This document shows positions 1 to 9,229 of a stretch of DNA of 64,000 nt, in pieces. The first letter of the stretch is position 1, and every line of letters starts with the position of its first letter. The translations under genes were made by a program, and so were the position numbers. Origin of the DNA: Pontibacterium granulatum (GTDB lineage: Bacteria > Pseudomonadota > Gammaproteobacteria > Pseudomonadales > Balneatricaceae); assembly GCF_029961155.1 (NCBI RefSeq), contig NZ_JASBRH010000004.1, positions 1 to 64,000 of the forward strand. The letters are read 5' to 3'. Below the pieces are notes generated by a model. That model had not been told where the DNA came from and did not search any database. It saw nothing but the letters and a program-made list of their open reading frames with translations.

Positions 1-6
1 GCGCAT

Positions 7-80
7 ATTTTACTTCGCACCGTGTCGTTGTCAACCGTTTATTTGCAAGTTTTTCAAAAGTTTTTGAAGCTTGCCGGTGA
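7..80 (-). promoter_or_regulatory. Second tandem rRNA-type promoter P2 (inferred)
   Basis: A minus-strand -35 box TTGACA (29-34) and -10 box TAAAAT (7-12) are again 16 bases apart and followed by ATGCGC. An AT-rich tract with repeated AAAAACTT-type runs precedes it (about 47-70), echoing the upstream tract of P1 about 190 bases away. Tandem promoters of this build are characteristic of rrn operons. The transcript would start at the very edge of the window. Confidence 0.55.
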
Positions 81-194
81 CGCCGACGGCTTAAAGGCCT
101 TGTGCTAATTCACTATGTAAATCAGCGGCTTATTTAAGCCTCTCTGCCTGAGTGACTGAGCCGTTGAAGGCTGTTCTCTCAAGCGAGGAGGCGC

Positions 195-260
195 ATTCTA
201 CAGACCTCAGTTTGAGCGTCAACAGCCTTTTGAAAAAAACTTCAAAAAAGTGAAAAAACA
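195..260 (-). promoter_or_regulatory. rRNA-type promoter P1 (inferred)
   Basis: On the minus strand a -35 box TTGACG (217-222) and a -10 box TAGAAT (195-200) are separated by 16 bases, the spacing typical of rrn P1 promoters. Directly after the -10 comes the GC-rich discriminator GCGCCTCC, a hallmark of stringently controlled stable-RNA promoters. Upstream (about 223-260) lie phased A and T tracts like an UP element. It reads leftward out of the window, away from der. The rRNA operon itself is not visible, so the target is inferred. Confidence 0.65.
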
Positions 261-430
261 CGTGTTTTTGTACAAAAAACACACAACACAGATCATTAAT
301 CAACCAACCCAGTATGCTCAATATAAAAAAAGGCCGTTTCCTCTCCCATACCTGTCGGCAATAAGAAAGAAAACAGCCCTTTTATATATCTACCGATTAG
401 TCAGCAGATTAGAAAGCCATGAGAAAGAAA

Positions 431-1864
431 TCATCTCTTCTTCTGAGATTTCTTCTTCGCTCTTTTCTTAACTTCCTGAATGTGCCGAGACTGACGTTCT
501 TTCTTCGCCTGCTGACGCGGTGTCAGTATGTTGCGCTTACCTTCAAATGGGTTACCCCCGGTACGGAATTCAAAGCGTACAGGTGTACCCTTGATCTTCA
601 ATACCGTGGTGAACTTGTTTTCCAGGTATCGCTTGTAAGATCCCGGCAACGCATCGGTCTGGTTACCGTGCACGATAATGATAGGCGGGTTGGATCCCCC
701 CTGGTGCGCATAACGCAGCTTGATACGACGACCGGATACCATCGGCGGCTGATGATCTGCAACCATATCCTCCAGTAAACGGGTCAGCATGCTGGTTGAC
801 CACTTCTCCATGGCACTGTCGTATGCTTCATCAATGGAGCCATACATATCACCCACACCACTGCCGTGCAGGGCGGAGATAAAGTGCATGCGAGCGAAGC
901 TAGTGAACTCCAGCTTGCGACGGATCTGTTCACGTACGCGCTCTTTCTGCTCGTGATCCATACCGTCCCACTTGTTCAGCGCGATCACCAAGGCACGACC
1001 GGTATCCATCACAAAGCTGAGCATGCTCAGATCCTGGTCAGTTACACCTTCACGGGCATCGATTACCAGCACAACAACGTTGGCGTCACGAACTGCCTGC
1101 AGTGTCTTAACGATAGAGAACTTCTCTACCGCTTCCTTGATATTCTTACGGCGGCGTACACCAGCAGTGTCGATCAGTGTGTAGGCTTCACCATCACGCT
1201 CGTACGGGATATAGACACTATCACGGGTGGTACCGGCTTTGTCATACACCACAACACGGTCTTCACCCAACATACGGTTAACCAGCGTGGATTTACCCAC
1301 ATTAGGACGACCTACGACAGCAATACGCTTACTCTTGTCGATCGCTTCTGCCAACGCCTCATCCACTTCAACCTCAGGCACCAGCTGCAGTACGTACTCG
1401 ACCAGCGCAGCGACACCACGACCGTGAGCTGCTGCGATAGGGGTTGGTGCCCCCAGACCGAGGCCGTGGAATTCACTCATTGCAACATCAGGATCAACGC
1501 CGTCAGTCTTGTTTACAACGAGGAAGCATTCCTTCTCCTTGCGACGCAGGTAATCAGCCAGGCGCTCATCATCCGGGTTCAGGCCCGCACGACCATCCAC
1601 CAGAAACAGGACAATATCGGCTTCATCAACCGCCTGCAGCGACTGCTTGGCCATTTCATAGTCGATACCTTTTTCATCCCCGGTAATACCGCCGGTATCT
1701 ACGACGATGTAGTCCTTTTCACCCATGCGACCTTCACCGTATTTACGATCGCGGGTTAACCCAGGCAGGTCAGCCACAAGCGCGTCACGGCTCTTGGTCA
1801 GACGGTTAAAAAGTGTAGATTTGCCGACATTCGGTCGGCCAACGAGTGCAATAACGGGAAGCAT
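431..1864 (-). CDS. der: Ribosome-assembly GTPase Der (EngA)
   Basis: Der is an essential double-GTPase that binds the 50S subunit during its assembly. The 477-residue protein has two tandem G domains. The first P-loop GRPNVGKS is at 9-16 with NKTD at 118-121; the second identical P-loop is at 185-192, with NKWD further on. A C-terminal KH-like domain ends in a very basic Lys/Arg-rich tail. I chose the ATG at 1864 rather than the TTG one codon upstream because AGGAG lies 8 bases before it. It is the last gene of the rlmN-to-der run, next to bamB as in enterobacteria and pseudomonads. No clear terminator is visible after it. Confidence 0.97.
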   Translation of the reverse strand: MLPVIALVGRPNVGKSTLFNRLTKSRDALVADLPGLTRDRKYGEGRMGEKDYIVVDTGGITGDEKGIDYEMAKQSLQAVDEADIVLFLVDGRAGLNPDDERLADYLRRKEKECFLVVNKTDGVDPDVAMSEFHGLGLGAPTPIAAAHGRGVAALVEYVLQLVPEVEVDEALAEAIDKSKRIAVVGRPNVGKSTLVNRMLGEDRVVVYDKAGTTRDSVYIPYERDGEAYTLIDTAGVRRRKNIKEAVEKFSIVKTLQAVRDANVVVLVIDAREGVTDQDLSMLSFVMDTGRALVIALNKWDGMDHEQKERVREQIRRKLEFTSFARMHFISALHGSGVGDMYGSIDEAYDSAMEKWSTSMLTRLLEDMVADHQPPMVSGRRIKLRYAHQGGSNPPIIIVHGNQTDALPGSYKRYLENKFTTVLKIKGTPVRFEFRTGGNPFEGKRNILTPRQQAKKERQSRHIQEVKKRAKKKSQKKR

Positions 1865-1954
1865 CAACTCACTCCTGCAAGGTGGCAGGTCAAAAATAAA
1901 ACGGCGACTACCCGCAGTATGCCGGTAGCCGCCCTATCGTATTACGGGTGTAAC

Positions 1955-3106
1955 TTATTTCAGTTTCAGTGCAACAAGGCGGCCACTGTCACCCAGTACG
2001 TACAAAACATTATCTGCAACAATCATGTCACCGCGAACGCCCTGGCTATCAACCTGGTGACGCGCCACAAAGTGGCCATCCACCTGGGACATAAAGTGTA
2101 GGTAACCTTCGGCATCCGCTACAGCAACAGTTGTACCCAGAGTTACCGGCGATGTAATCGCACGGTTTTCAAGCGCATCCTGACGCCAGATGCTGGCGCT
2201 ACTGGACTGGTCAAACGCCTGAATAAAGTCATTGGACTCGCTCACGTACACGTTGCCAAAACCGGCCGCCAGACCACGGTAGCTGGATACGTTTTGAGAC
2301 CAGAGAATCTGCGCCTGACGCGGATCGATCGCCACCAGACGTCCCTGATAACTGGTCACAAACAGACGGCCATCAGCCAGCAGCGGCCGACCGTCAATGT
2401 CGACCATACGCTCCAGCTCAGAACGACCTTGTGGCAGGGCTGCTTTACGCTCCCAGATCACACGGCCTTTCTCGTTATCCACCGCCACAATTTTACCGCT
2501 GGCAAAACCGGCTACCGTCACGTTCTGTGTCACGATTGGCGAACTGGTGCCACGCAGGGTCAGACGCGGAACCAGGTTATCGTAGGTCCATTGACGCTCA
2601 CCGGTTACACGATCAAATGCCTCCAGACGACCGTTGATCAGCTGAGCAACCACCAGGTTCTGGTTAATCTGCGGCGCAGCCACCACTTCGGTACTGACTT
2701 TAGCACGCCACTGGATGGCACCATCTTTGTCGCTCAGTGCAATCAGCTCACCGCTTTCAGCAGCAACAGCTACTGTACCGAAGCCGGCGCCCACGCCACC
2801 ACTCGCGGTGATATCCAGTTCAACATCCCAGCTGCGCTTACCATCCGCGCGAGAAAACGCCTGTACACGGCCTTTGCTGTCGTTGGCAAAAACCTGATCA
2901 CCCCAGATTGCTGGCTGGAACTGGTGATATTTCTCCCCCAGATCTGCACCGACATCCGCACTCCAGAGTACATCGACGGATTTTTCAGCCTCAAAGGACA
3001 CCAGTGGATTTGGCTCAATCTCTTCTTCGCTATCACCCCAAAAACCACATCCTGAGATCATCAGCGCCAGCGTGGTAGCAGCAACACCGCGTACGAGCAT
3101 TTTCAT
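1955..3106 (-). CDS. bamB: Outer-membrane assembly lipoprotein BamB
   Basis: BamB is a lipoprotein of the BAM complex that folds beta-barrel proteins into the outer membrane. The 383-residue product begins with a lipoprotein signal (ISGC, lipidated Cys20). The rest is a chain of PQQ-type beta-propeller blades with repeated 'G.L.ALD...G...W' patterns, such as GELIALSDKDGAIQW and GRLVAIDPRQAQILW. Length and architecture match the family. It starts right after the yfgM stop, implying translational coupling. An 87-base gap separates it from der. Confidence 0.96.
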   Translation of the reverse strand: MKMLVRGVAATTLALMISGCGFWGDSEEEIEPNPLVSFEAEKSVDVLWSADVGADLGEKYHQFQPAIWGDQVFANDSKGRVQAFSRADGKRSWDVELDITASGGVGAGFGTVAVAAESGELIALSDKDGAIQWRAKVSTEVVAAPQINQNLVVAQLINGRLEAFDRVTGERQWTYDNLVPRLTLRGTSSPIVTQNVTVAGFASGKIVAVDNEKGRVIWERKAALPQGRSELERMVDIDGRPLLADGRLFVTSYQGRLVAIDPRQAQILWSQNVSSYRGLAAGFGNVYVSESNDFIQAFDQSSSASIWRQDALENRAITSPVTLGTTVAVADAEGYLHFMSQVDGHFVARHQVDSQGVRGDMIVADNVLYVLGDSGRLVALKLK

Positions 3107-3766
3107 TTACTTATCCTCTACCGCCAGGTCGTCCAGTTTGATGTTCAGCAGTGGGCGAGCACCACTCTGCTGAGCGGCAGCCTGAGCTGCTTCATAAGCA
3201 GCACGCGCAGCGCCCCTGTCACCTTTGGCCAGCAACAGATCGCCTTTCAACTCTTCAACACTCGCTTTGAAATTGCCGGCATTCAGTGCTGAAATCAGCT
3301 TCAGGGCCGCATCACGATCACCTTTTTCAGCCAGCAAGCGCGCTTTACGCATTGTCGCGATAACCTTCATTTCCTGAGTCGGCTGGTTAGCCAATACCCA
3401 GTCAATCTCAGCTAAGGCGTTATCATAATCTTTGCTCTCAACAGCAACACGCGCTAACACCAGAGACGCAAATTTCGCGTAGGAGGAGTCGCTGTACTCG
3501 TCTTTCAGTTGACCTGCCAGGTGCTTGGCGGTCGCCAGCTGATCCTGATCTTGCTGCGGCCCGATACCAGCGACCACCGCATCCACCATGTTCTGATACA
3601 ATACGGATGCATTTTCCGCCTCGATCGCCTGACGCTCCTGCCAGCCTCTCCAACCAACAACGATTGCAACAGCAAGACCTACACCCAAAATCAGTGATTT
3701 ACCGTTTTCCTTCCACCACTGTTTGAATGCCTGAATCTGTTCTTCTTCAGTACGTATCTCTGACAC
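3107..3766 (-). CDS. yfgM: YfgM-family SecYEG ancillary protein
   Basis: YfgM is a single-pass inner-membrane protein that associates with the SecYEG translocon and periplasmic chaperones. The 219-residue protein has a charged cytoplasmic N terminus, one membrane segment at about 24-42, and a periplasmic helical TPR-like domain rich in Ala, Lys and Asp (for example ARAAYEAAQAAAQQ). Its place between hisS and bamB is the classic one. The role is taken from the family; the sequence shows only the membrane anchor and TPR-like repeats. Confidence 0.92.
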   Translation of the reverse strand: MSEIRTEEEQIQAFKQWWKENGKSLILGVGLAVAIVVGWRGWQERQAIEAENASVLYQNMVDAVVAGIGPQQDQDQLATAKHLAGQLKDEYSDSSYAKFASLVLARVAVESKDYDNALAEIDWVLANQPTQEMKVIATMRKARLLAEKGDRDAALKLISALNAGNFKASVEELKGDLLLAKGDRGAARAAYEAAQAAAQQSGARPLLNIKLDDLAVEDK

Positions 3767-3793
3767 GTTGTACTCCTGTTATCCTTTAATCTA

Positions 3794-5059
3794 TCAGGCG
3801 TTCCAGACGGCTTTGATGGCGTCAGCCAGATCAGCCTGTGCAATATCAAAACGAGGCTCTTCGCCCTGCCACAAGGTAGCCACAAGGCCGTTATCAGACG
3901 GCTTGACCAATGCAATCAGTGGCGCACCGGTCTGACGGGCTTTGGACCCGATGTTTTTCAAGCCTGCACAGTGTACGCGTACACGCAGCCCCGGCAAAGC
4001 GTCGCGCAATTGTTCAGCCAACCCGATCACTTCACCCTGCAGGCCTTTGAATTCAGCCGCTAGGTACAGATCGAACGGGAAACGCACATCAGCAGGCACG
4101 GCCTCAAGGGTTTCCAGCAACAGAATCAGACGCTCCACGCCCATGGCAAAACCCACAGCGGGTGTTGGACGACCACCCAGCTGTTTTACCAGACCATCGT
4201 ATCGACCACCGGCACACACGGTACCCTGAGCACCCAGCTTATCAGTCACCCATTCAAAAACGGTTTTGCAGTAGTAGTCCAGACCACGTACCAGACGCGG
4301 ATTGATCTCGTACTTCACACCCGCTGCATCCAGCATGTTGCACAGATCTGCAAAATGGGTACGGGACTCTTCGTCCAGATAGTCGCTCAGGGTCGGCGCG
4401 TCATCAAGCAAGGCCTGGGTATCGGCATCCTTACTGTCGAGGATACGCAGCGGGTTGGATTCCAGGCGGCGCAGGCTGTCTTCATCCAGCTGCTCTTTAC
4501 GCGCTTCCAGATACTCCACCAACGCCGCGCGGTATTCCGCACGCGCTTCATTGGACCCCAGCGAGTTCAGCTGAAGGGTAACCGCGTCCAGAATACCCAG
4601 CTGCTTCCACAGGCGGGCACTCAGCATGATCACTTCAGCATCGATATCGGCAGACGCCATCCCAAAGGTTTCCACACCAATCTGGTGGAACTGACGGTAG
4701 CGGCCTTTCTGCGGTTTCTCGTAACGGAACATCGGACCGGTGTACCACAGTCGCTGGGTCTGGTTGAAGAGCAGACCATGCTCTTCACCTGCACGTACGC
4801 AGCTAGCTGTACCTTCAGGGCGCAGTGTAAGACTCTCGCCGTTGCGGTCTTCAAAGGTATACATCTCTTTCTCAACGATATCGGTCACTTCACCGATAGA
4901 GCGCTTGAAGAGATCGGTCTGTTCAACGATCGGCATACGAATCTCACTGTAGCCGTATGCACCCAGAACAGACTTAACGGTGTTTTCCAGGTACTGCCAA
5001 ACCGGTGTCTGGTCAGGCAGAATATCGTTCATTCCACGAATGGCTTTAATCTTGGCCAA
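3794..5059 (-). CDS. hisS: Histidyl-tRNA synthetase
   Basis: A class II aminoacyl-tRNA synthetase that charges tRNA-His. The 421 residues contain class II motif 2 ([19 protein letters not shown]), the TLRPEGT stretch and the histidine-binding [13 protein letters not shown] motif, followed by an anticodon-binding domain. The start is a TTG codon at 5059: the next in-frame ATG lies inside the conserved IRGMND motif and would remove it, and AGGA sits 8 bases upstream of the TTG. The gene begins only 30 bases after rodZ; ispG, usually between them, is absent here. Confidence 0.97.
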   Translation of the reverse strand: MAKIKAIRGMNDILPDQTPVWQYLENTVKSVLGAYGYSEIRMPIVEQTDLFKRSIGEVTDIVEKEMYTFEDRNGESLTLRPEGTASCVRAGEEHGLLFNQTQRLWYTGPMFRYEKPQKGRYRQFHQIGVETFGMASADIDAEVIMLSARLWKQLGILDAVTLQLNSLGSNEARAEYRAALVEYLEARKEQLDEDSLRRLESNPLRILDSKDADTQALLDDAPTLSDYLDEESRTHFADLCNMLDAAGVKYEINPRLVRGLDYYCKTVFEWVTDKLGAQGTVCAGGRYDGLVKQLGGRPTPAVGFAMGVERLILLLETLEAVPADVRFPFDLYLAAEFKGLQGEVIGLAEQLRDALPGLRVRVHCAGLKNIGSKARQTGAPLIALVKPSDNGLVATLWQGEEPRFDIAQADLADAIKAVWNA

Positions 5060-5089
5060 CTCAAAAATCCTACTGCTGTTTACAGATAA

Positions 5090-6163
5090 TTACTCGACAA
5101 CCGGCAGCGTCACACGCAGTACATTACCGCGTCCACTCTTCTCCAACGTCACCGCGTCATTGTTATAGGTCATGCTGTCTACGGCAGAAAGCGCCCCCAG
5201 CGTTACCTTCATAGGCGCTTTGCCGCGAACATCCACACCATGCGACGGACTGCGGACACTCGCCACTAACAAGCGACCGCTGCCGTCACGCACTTCTACC
5301 CAGCAATCGGCATTCAATACAACTTTCAGATGCCCCTCGCCTGCGACCACCGGTGCTGTTTCTTCATTGCCGGCTTCGGCGGCTTCAGCCGCAACAGGCG
5401 TTTTGACATTTACATCGTCAGTAACCTGTTCTGTGACGACCTGACCACCGGCAGGCTCCCCTTCCGCAACCGGACTTTCTACTTCAGAAGCGGCAGTGTC
5501 GAATGCCGTCCCCTCTAGAACCGTCGCCTCTTCAGCTGTTGCTACTGCCTCAGATGCAGAAACAAGGGACAACTGGACTGCTTCAGCCGGACTATCTTCC
5601 ACAACCACAGCATTCTCAGCGTTCGAAGCTTCCGACTCAGATGAAACCACTGAAGCTTCAGCCGCCATTGGTTCGGGCGCTGAGTCATCTGCTGGCAGAT
5701 TCATTTGCGCAATTGGCGCAGCCTCTGCAGGCCCAACCTGTTGCTGGGTCCACCAAAAGCCTGCAGCCGCGATACCTGCAACCAGAGAGGTAATAACCAA
5801 CCATTTAAGAGCGCCACCTTTCGACTTCGCAGATACTGTACCGGCACTACTTACTGTTTTCAGTGGTTTGCTAGCAGCTTTGCTCGCACCACCTGTTAGG
5901 CGCTCATAATCTTCAACCGCCTTATTTTCATCCAACCCAATATGACGTGCGTACGCACGCAGATACCCCAATGCAAATACGCGACCCGGCAATGCATCCA
6001 GCCGCCCTTCTTCTATTGCCTCGATATGCGCCGCACTGAAGTTCAGTGCATGGGCCACATCCTGAGCCCTCAGTCCTCTGGCTTCACGTGCAGCAGCAAA
6101 CTCCGCCCCCGGGAACACTTCTTGTACAACTTCTTCCTGGTCTAGCTGGGTTTGACTACTCAC
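5090..6163 (-). CDS. rodZ: Cytoskeletal transmembrane protein RodZ
   Basis: RodZ links MreB filaments to the wall-synthesis machinery and helps set rod shape. The 357-residue protein has an N-terminal Cro-like helix-turn-helix (about 20-90) with the typical GRVFALGYLRAYAR segment. A Ser/Lys-rich linker, one membrane helix (about 119-137), a low-complexity Ala/Glu/Val-rich periplasmic linker and a C-terminal beta domain (about 270-357) containing CWVEVRDGSGRLL follow. The GTG start overlaps the pilW stop by 4 bases (GTGA), so the two are translationally coupled. Confidence 0.95.
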   Translation of the reverse strand: MSSQTQLDQEEVVQEVFPGAEFAAAREARGLRAQDVAHALNFSAAHIEAIEEGRLDALPGRVFALGYLRAYARHIGLDENKAVEDYERLTGGASKAASKPLKTVSSAGTVSAKSKGGALKWLVITSLVAGIAAAGFWWTQQQVGPAEAAPIAQMNLPADDSAPEPMAAEASVVSSESEASNAENAVVVEDSPAEAVQLSLVSASEAVATAEEATVLEGTAFDTAASEVESPVAEGEPAGGQVVTEQVTDDVNVKTPVAAEAAEAGNEETAPVVAGEGHLKVVLNADCWVEVRDGSGRLLVASVRSPSHGVDVRGKAPMKVTLGALSAVDSMTYNNDAVTLEKSGRGNVLRVTLPVVE

Positions 6164-6927
6164 CGTGCGGACTCCTCATACAACTTGTACTCTGGAGAAT
6201 CTGGAAACAGATTCTTCAACAATAGGGCGTAGGTCGCAGCCTGCGACGTATGCCCCCGCTCTCGGGCTATACGGATCCCTACCCAGAGACTCTTAGCGTA
6301 GTGCTCTACGCGCCGGCGTTCGACCAGGTCGGAAAACCGTTCAAAGTAGATTTCGGCGTTACCTACCTGCCCTGCTTGCAACTCAAGTTCAGCCAGCTCA
6401 ATCATTGAGATCACACGATTCGGGCTGATCTGCAACGCACGTTCGAAAGCATGCTTGGCAGCAGCGGATTGACTCAGGTGGCTGTAACAGCGTCCCAGGT
6501 TTTCAAAAGCCTGAGAACGGCGGTTGTAAAAAGGATCCTGGGTTGCCTGCGCCAGTTCTTCGCAGGCCTCTTTATAGCGCTGCGCGGCGAACAGGAATGC
6601 TCCCAGGTTGTTGTGGATCATCGCGGATTGCGGCGCCAGACGGGTCGCTTTACGGAAATATTGCTCAGCCAGTTCCGGCTCACCTTCCAGCTGGAACGCC
6701 AGCGCCAGACCGTTATGCGCTTCGGCATCGCCCGGTGCGATCGCCAAAGATTTCTGGAAGGAGTTTTTAGCCCCCTGGAGATCACCTGCCTGCAGGTACT
6801 CGATCCCCAAACGGGTGTAGGCGGTATTGGCTGCTTCGCCTCCCTCTACACCACGACGCGTATTCTCGGCGGCGCAACCACCGAGCACCAGCAACGCCAG
6901 TAACAGTGTAAATCGAAGGACGTTCAC
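6160..6927 (-). CDS. pilW: Type IV pilus biogenesis lipoprotein PilW/PilF
   Basis: A TPR lipoprotein (called PilF in Pseudomonas, PilW in Neisseria) that pilots the PilQ secretin to the outer membrane. The 255 residues start with a lipoprotein signal (VLGGC, Cys18) and continue as about six tetratricopeptide repeats with the 'A...LG..Y...G....A...F..AL...P' pattern. The start codon is GTG. The location between rlmN and rodZ is the standard one. No other pilus genes are in the window, so pilus production is not proven here. Confidence 0.93.
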   Translation of the reverse strand: MNVLRFTLLLALLVLGGCAAENTRRGVEGGEAANTAYTRLGIEYLQAGDLQGAKNSFQKSLAIAPGDAEAHNGLALAFQLEGEPELAEQYFRKATRLAPQSAMIHNNLGAFLFAAQRYKEACEELAQATQDPFYNRRSQAFENLGRCYSHLSQSAAAKHAFERALQISPNRVISMIELAELELQAGQVGNAEIYFERFSDLVERRRVEHYAKSLWVGIRIARERGHTSQAATYALLLKNLFPDSPEYKLYEESAR

Positions 6928-6941
6928 CCAAAGGCTCCTAT

Positions 6942-8075
6942 TTAAGGTTTACTCATCTCCTGCGGAGAAACCTCTTGTACCACAGGAATATACTTTTGAC
7001 TACGACGGGTACGGTCTGCCACCTGCCCGACCAACTGGCCACAAGCTGCATCCACATCATCACCGCGCGTCTTACGGACGGTGGTCAGGACACCGGCGTT
7101 CAGCATGATCTGTTTGAACGCCAGGATGGCACTTTCACTAGGACGCTTATAATCCGAGTTAGGGAACGGATTGAACGGAATCAGATTCAGTTTGGACGGC
7201 AGGCGACGCAGCAGTTTAACCAACTCACGCGCATGCTCTGGCTGATCGTTCACACCCGCGATCAGAGTGTACTCAACGGTTGCAACGCGCTTATCGTTCA
7301 GGCTCTGCAAATATCGATTACAAGAATCGATCAGCTCATTAATTGGGTAGCGACGATTGATCGGAACCAACTGATCACGCAATTCGTCGTTTGGTGCATG
7401 CAAAGATACCGCCAGCGACACGTCACTGACTTTTGCCAGTTTATCCAACGCAGGCACAACACCGGCAGTGGACAGGGTTACGCGACGCTTGGAAAGACCG
7501 TATGCATTGTCTTCCATCATCAGCTCGGTCGCATCAACCACGTTGTCGAAGTTCATCAACGGCTCACCCATGCCCATCAGTACCACATTGGTCACACGGC
7601 GATCACCGGATGGATCAAACGGACCAAAGGAGCGGATAGCGACACGCACCTGACCGATGATCTCAGCAGCAGACAGGTTACGGTTGAACCCCTGCTTGCC
7701 GGTAGAACAGAAGCTGCAGTCCAGGGAACAACCGATCTGCGACGATACACACAGGGTCGCACGGCCATTTTCCGGGATCAGTACAGTTTCGACACAGGAA
7801 CCGCCATCGGTACGGATGACCCACTTACGGGTACCGTCCTTGGAGATGTTTTCCAACACCACCTCAGGATCACGGACCTCTGCCATTTCACTGAGTTTTG
7901 CACGCAACGCCTTAGAGATGTTGGTCATCTCGTCGAAGTTAGTTGCACCAAGCTGATGAATCCATTTCAGCACCTGGGTCGCACGAAAACGCTTCTCTCC
8001 GATCTCTTCGAAGAAATCTTCAAGCTTAGACGGTGACAGGCCAAGCAAATTTACTTTGGCAGTAGATTCAGTCAT
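6942..8075 (-). CDS. rlmN: Dual-specificity 23S rRNA/tRNA methyltransferase RlmN
   Basis: A radical-SAM enzyme that methylates C2 of A2503 in 23S rRNA and A37 in some tRNAs. With the ATG at 8075 as start, it has 377 residues and the radical-SAM cluster motif CSLDCSFC (Cys116, 120, 123). The catalytic cysteine that carries the methylene is Cys345 in the VDAACGQL motif. A TTG three codons upstream also opens the frame, but the ATG is preferred. A 60-base gap holding a strong hairpin separates it from the upstream ndk. Confidence 0.97.
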   Translation of the reverse strand: MTESTAKVNLLGLSPSKLEDFFEEIGEKRFRATQVLKWIHQLGATNFDEMTNISKALRAKLSEMAEVRDPEVVLENISKDGTRKWVIRTDGGSCVETVLIPENGRATLCVSSQIGCSLDCSFCSTGKQGFNRNLSAAEIIGQVRVAIRSFGPFDPSGDRRVTNVVLMGMGEPLMNFDNVVDATELMMEDNAYGLSKRRVTLSTAGVVPALDKLAKVSDVSLAVSLHAPNDELRDQLVPINRRYPINELIDSCNRYLQSLNDKRVATVEYTLIAGVNDQPEHARELVKLLRRLPSKLNLIPFNPFPNSDYKRPSESAILAFKQIMLNAGVLTTVRKTRGDDVDAACGQLVGQVADRTRRSQKYIPVVQEVSPQEMSKP

Positions 8076-8109
8076 AGAACTCAAAACTCAGATTAGGTAA
8101 TAAAGCGAT

Positions 8110-8134
8110 GACCGCTCCGCAAAACGGAGCGGTC
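8110..8134 (-). terminator. Hairpin after ndk
   Basis: A perfect 10-base-pair GC-rich stem (gaccgctccg / cggagcggtc) with a 5-base loop lies just past the ndk stop, followed on the minus strand by a U-poor ATCGCTTTATT. It probably terminates or attenuates ndk transcription before rlmN; the weak U tract suggests read-through. Confidence 0.6.
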
Positions 8135-8143
8135 GGACAGCAA

Positions 8144-8551
8144 TTACTTGCCGAAGAAGTAAGCGATTTCGCGCTCTGCAGAAGCAGGAGAGTCGGAACC
8201 GTGTACAGCGTTCGCGTCGATAGACTCAGCGAAGTCACGACGGATAGTACCTTCAGCCGCTTCCTGTGGGTTAGTTGCACCCATCAGATCACGGTTTGCA
8301 GCGATAGCGTTTTCACCTTCCAGAACCTGCACAACAACAGGACCAGACGTCATGAAAGCAACCAGATCAGCGAAGAAAGGACGCTCTTTGTGCTCAGCGT
8401 AGAAACCTTCAGCTTCAGCCTGAGACAGCTGTTTCATCTGCATTTCTACCAGTTTCAGACCAGCTTCTTCGAAGCGAGTTTCGATCTGACCAATTACGTT
8501 TTTAGCTACTGCGTCCGGCTTGATGATGGACAGAGTACGTTCGATTGCCAT
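8144..8551 (-). CDS. ndk: Nucleoside diphosphate kinase
   Basis: Ndk equilibrates nucleoside di- and triphosphates by passing phosphate through a histidine. The 135-residue protein has the active-site motif NAVHGSDSP with His117, the same position as in E. coli, and the N-terminal [11 protein letters not shown] signature. The protein ends at YFFGK, about eight residues short of the usual 141-143, so the C-terminal tail that contributes to oligomer contacts in relatives is missing. A promoter-like TATAAT is about 50 bases upstream. Confidence 0.97.
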   Translation of the reverse strand: MAIERTLSIIKPDAVAKNVIGQIETRFEEAGLKLVEMQMKQLSQAEAEGFYAEHKERPFFADLVAFMTSGPVVVQVLEGENAIAANRDLMGATNPQEAAEGTIRRDFAESIDANAVHGSDSPASAEREIAYFFGK

Positions 8552-8602
8552 TGTTTCTTAATCCCCGAAAATATTAAGGACATACCAAAATTCAAACGCG
8601 CA

Positions 8603-8631
8603 ATTATACGCGAGGTTCATTGCAGTGAACA
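8603..8631 (-). promoter_or_regulatory. Putative ndk promoter
   Basis: A perfect minus-strand -10 box TATAAT lies at 8603-8608. A weak -35 candidate (TGTTCA, 8626-8631) is 17 bases upstream. It sits after the isc terminator and before ndk, so an independent ndk promoter makes sense. Only the -10 is convincing. Confidence 0.45.
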
Positions 8632-8644
8632 GCGTCACGCAACG

Positions 8645-8673
8645 TAAAAAAGCCCGGAATACACCGGGCTTTC
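8645..8673 (-). terminator. Terminator of the isc operon
   Basis: On the minus strand, a stem of AAAGCCCGG and CCGGGCTTT around a 6-base loop is followed by a T run, directly downstream of the iscX stop. This is a textbook intrinsic terminator that closes the isc operon before ndk. Confidence 0.9.
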
Positions 8674-8678
8674 AGCAA

Positions 8679-8879
8679 TTAATCCTGCTCTTCGATCCAG
8701 GCAGCCTGAATGGCTTCAAGAATCTTTTCGCCACAACGATTAGGGTCATCATCAAACCCTTCCAGCCCCATCACTTTTTCGTACAGATCAGGGAAGCTGA
8801 CGGTCATTGGGTCCTGGTCCGGATACTGTTCGCACAGCTCGATCGCAATGTCGATCACATCTACCCATTTAAGACTCAT
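8679..8879 (-). CDS. iscX: Fe-S assembly regulator IscX
   Basis: A small acidic protein (66 residues) that binds IscS and iron and modulates the rate of cluster assembly. The sequence begins MSLKWVDVIDIA and contains the FPDLYEKVMGLEGFDDDPNRC segment in pieces typical of the family, ending AIQAAWIEE. It is the last gene of the isc operon, 11 bases after fdx, and is followed at once by a terminator. Confidence 0.95.
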   Translation of the reverse strand: MSLKWVDVIDIAIELCEQYPDQDPMTVSFPDLYEKVMGLEGFDDDPNRCGEKILEAIQAAWIEEQD

Positions 8880-8890
8880 ATCAAACCCCT

Positions 8891-9229
8891 TTAGTGTCGC
8901 TCGGACACCTGATTGATAGTGTATTTAGGGATCTCTACCACCAGATCCTCATCGGCCACAACCGCCTGGCAACTTAGACGTGATTCCGGCTCCAACCCCC
9001 AGGCCTTGTCCAACATATCGTCTTCCAACTCGTCGGACTCCTCCAACGAGTCAAAGCCCTCCCGCACGATCACATGACAGGTCGTACACGCACAGGATTT
9101 CTCGCAGGCATGTTCAATGTGGATACCGTTCTGAAGTGCTGCATCACAGATTGTGATACCCGGCTCTACATTGATTACCTCACCGTCCGGGCACAGGTCT
9201 TCATTGGGCAGAAAGATAATCTGCGGCAT
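8891..9229 (-). CDS. fdx: [2Fe-2S] ferredoxin of the ISC system
   Basis: An adrenodoxin-type ferredoxin that supplies electrons to Fe-S cluster synthesis on IscU. In 112 residues the four cluster ligands are Cys42, Cys48, Cys51 (CEKSCACTTC) and Cys87, matching the E. coli positions. The acidic patch SLEESDELEDD, the partner-binding surface in the family, follows. The start codon overlaps the hscA stop by one base (TAATG). Confidence 0.97.
   Translation of the reverse strand: MPQIIFLPNEDLCPDGEVINVEPGITICDAALQNGIHIEHACEKSCACTTCHVIVREGFDSLEESDELEDDMLDKAWGLEPESRLSCQAVVADEDLVVEIPKYTINQVSERH

Noticed and set aside
866-1759. 297-codon plus-strand frame opposite der
   Set aside because: Shadow of der, whose two G domains are unmistakable.
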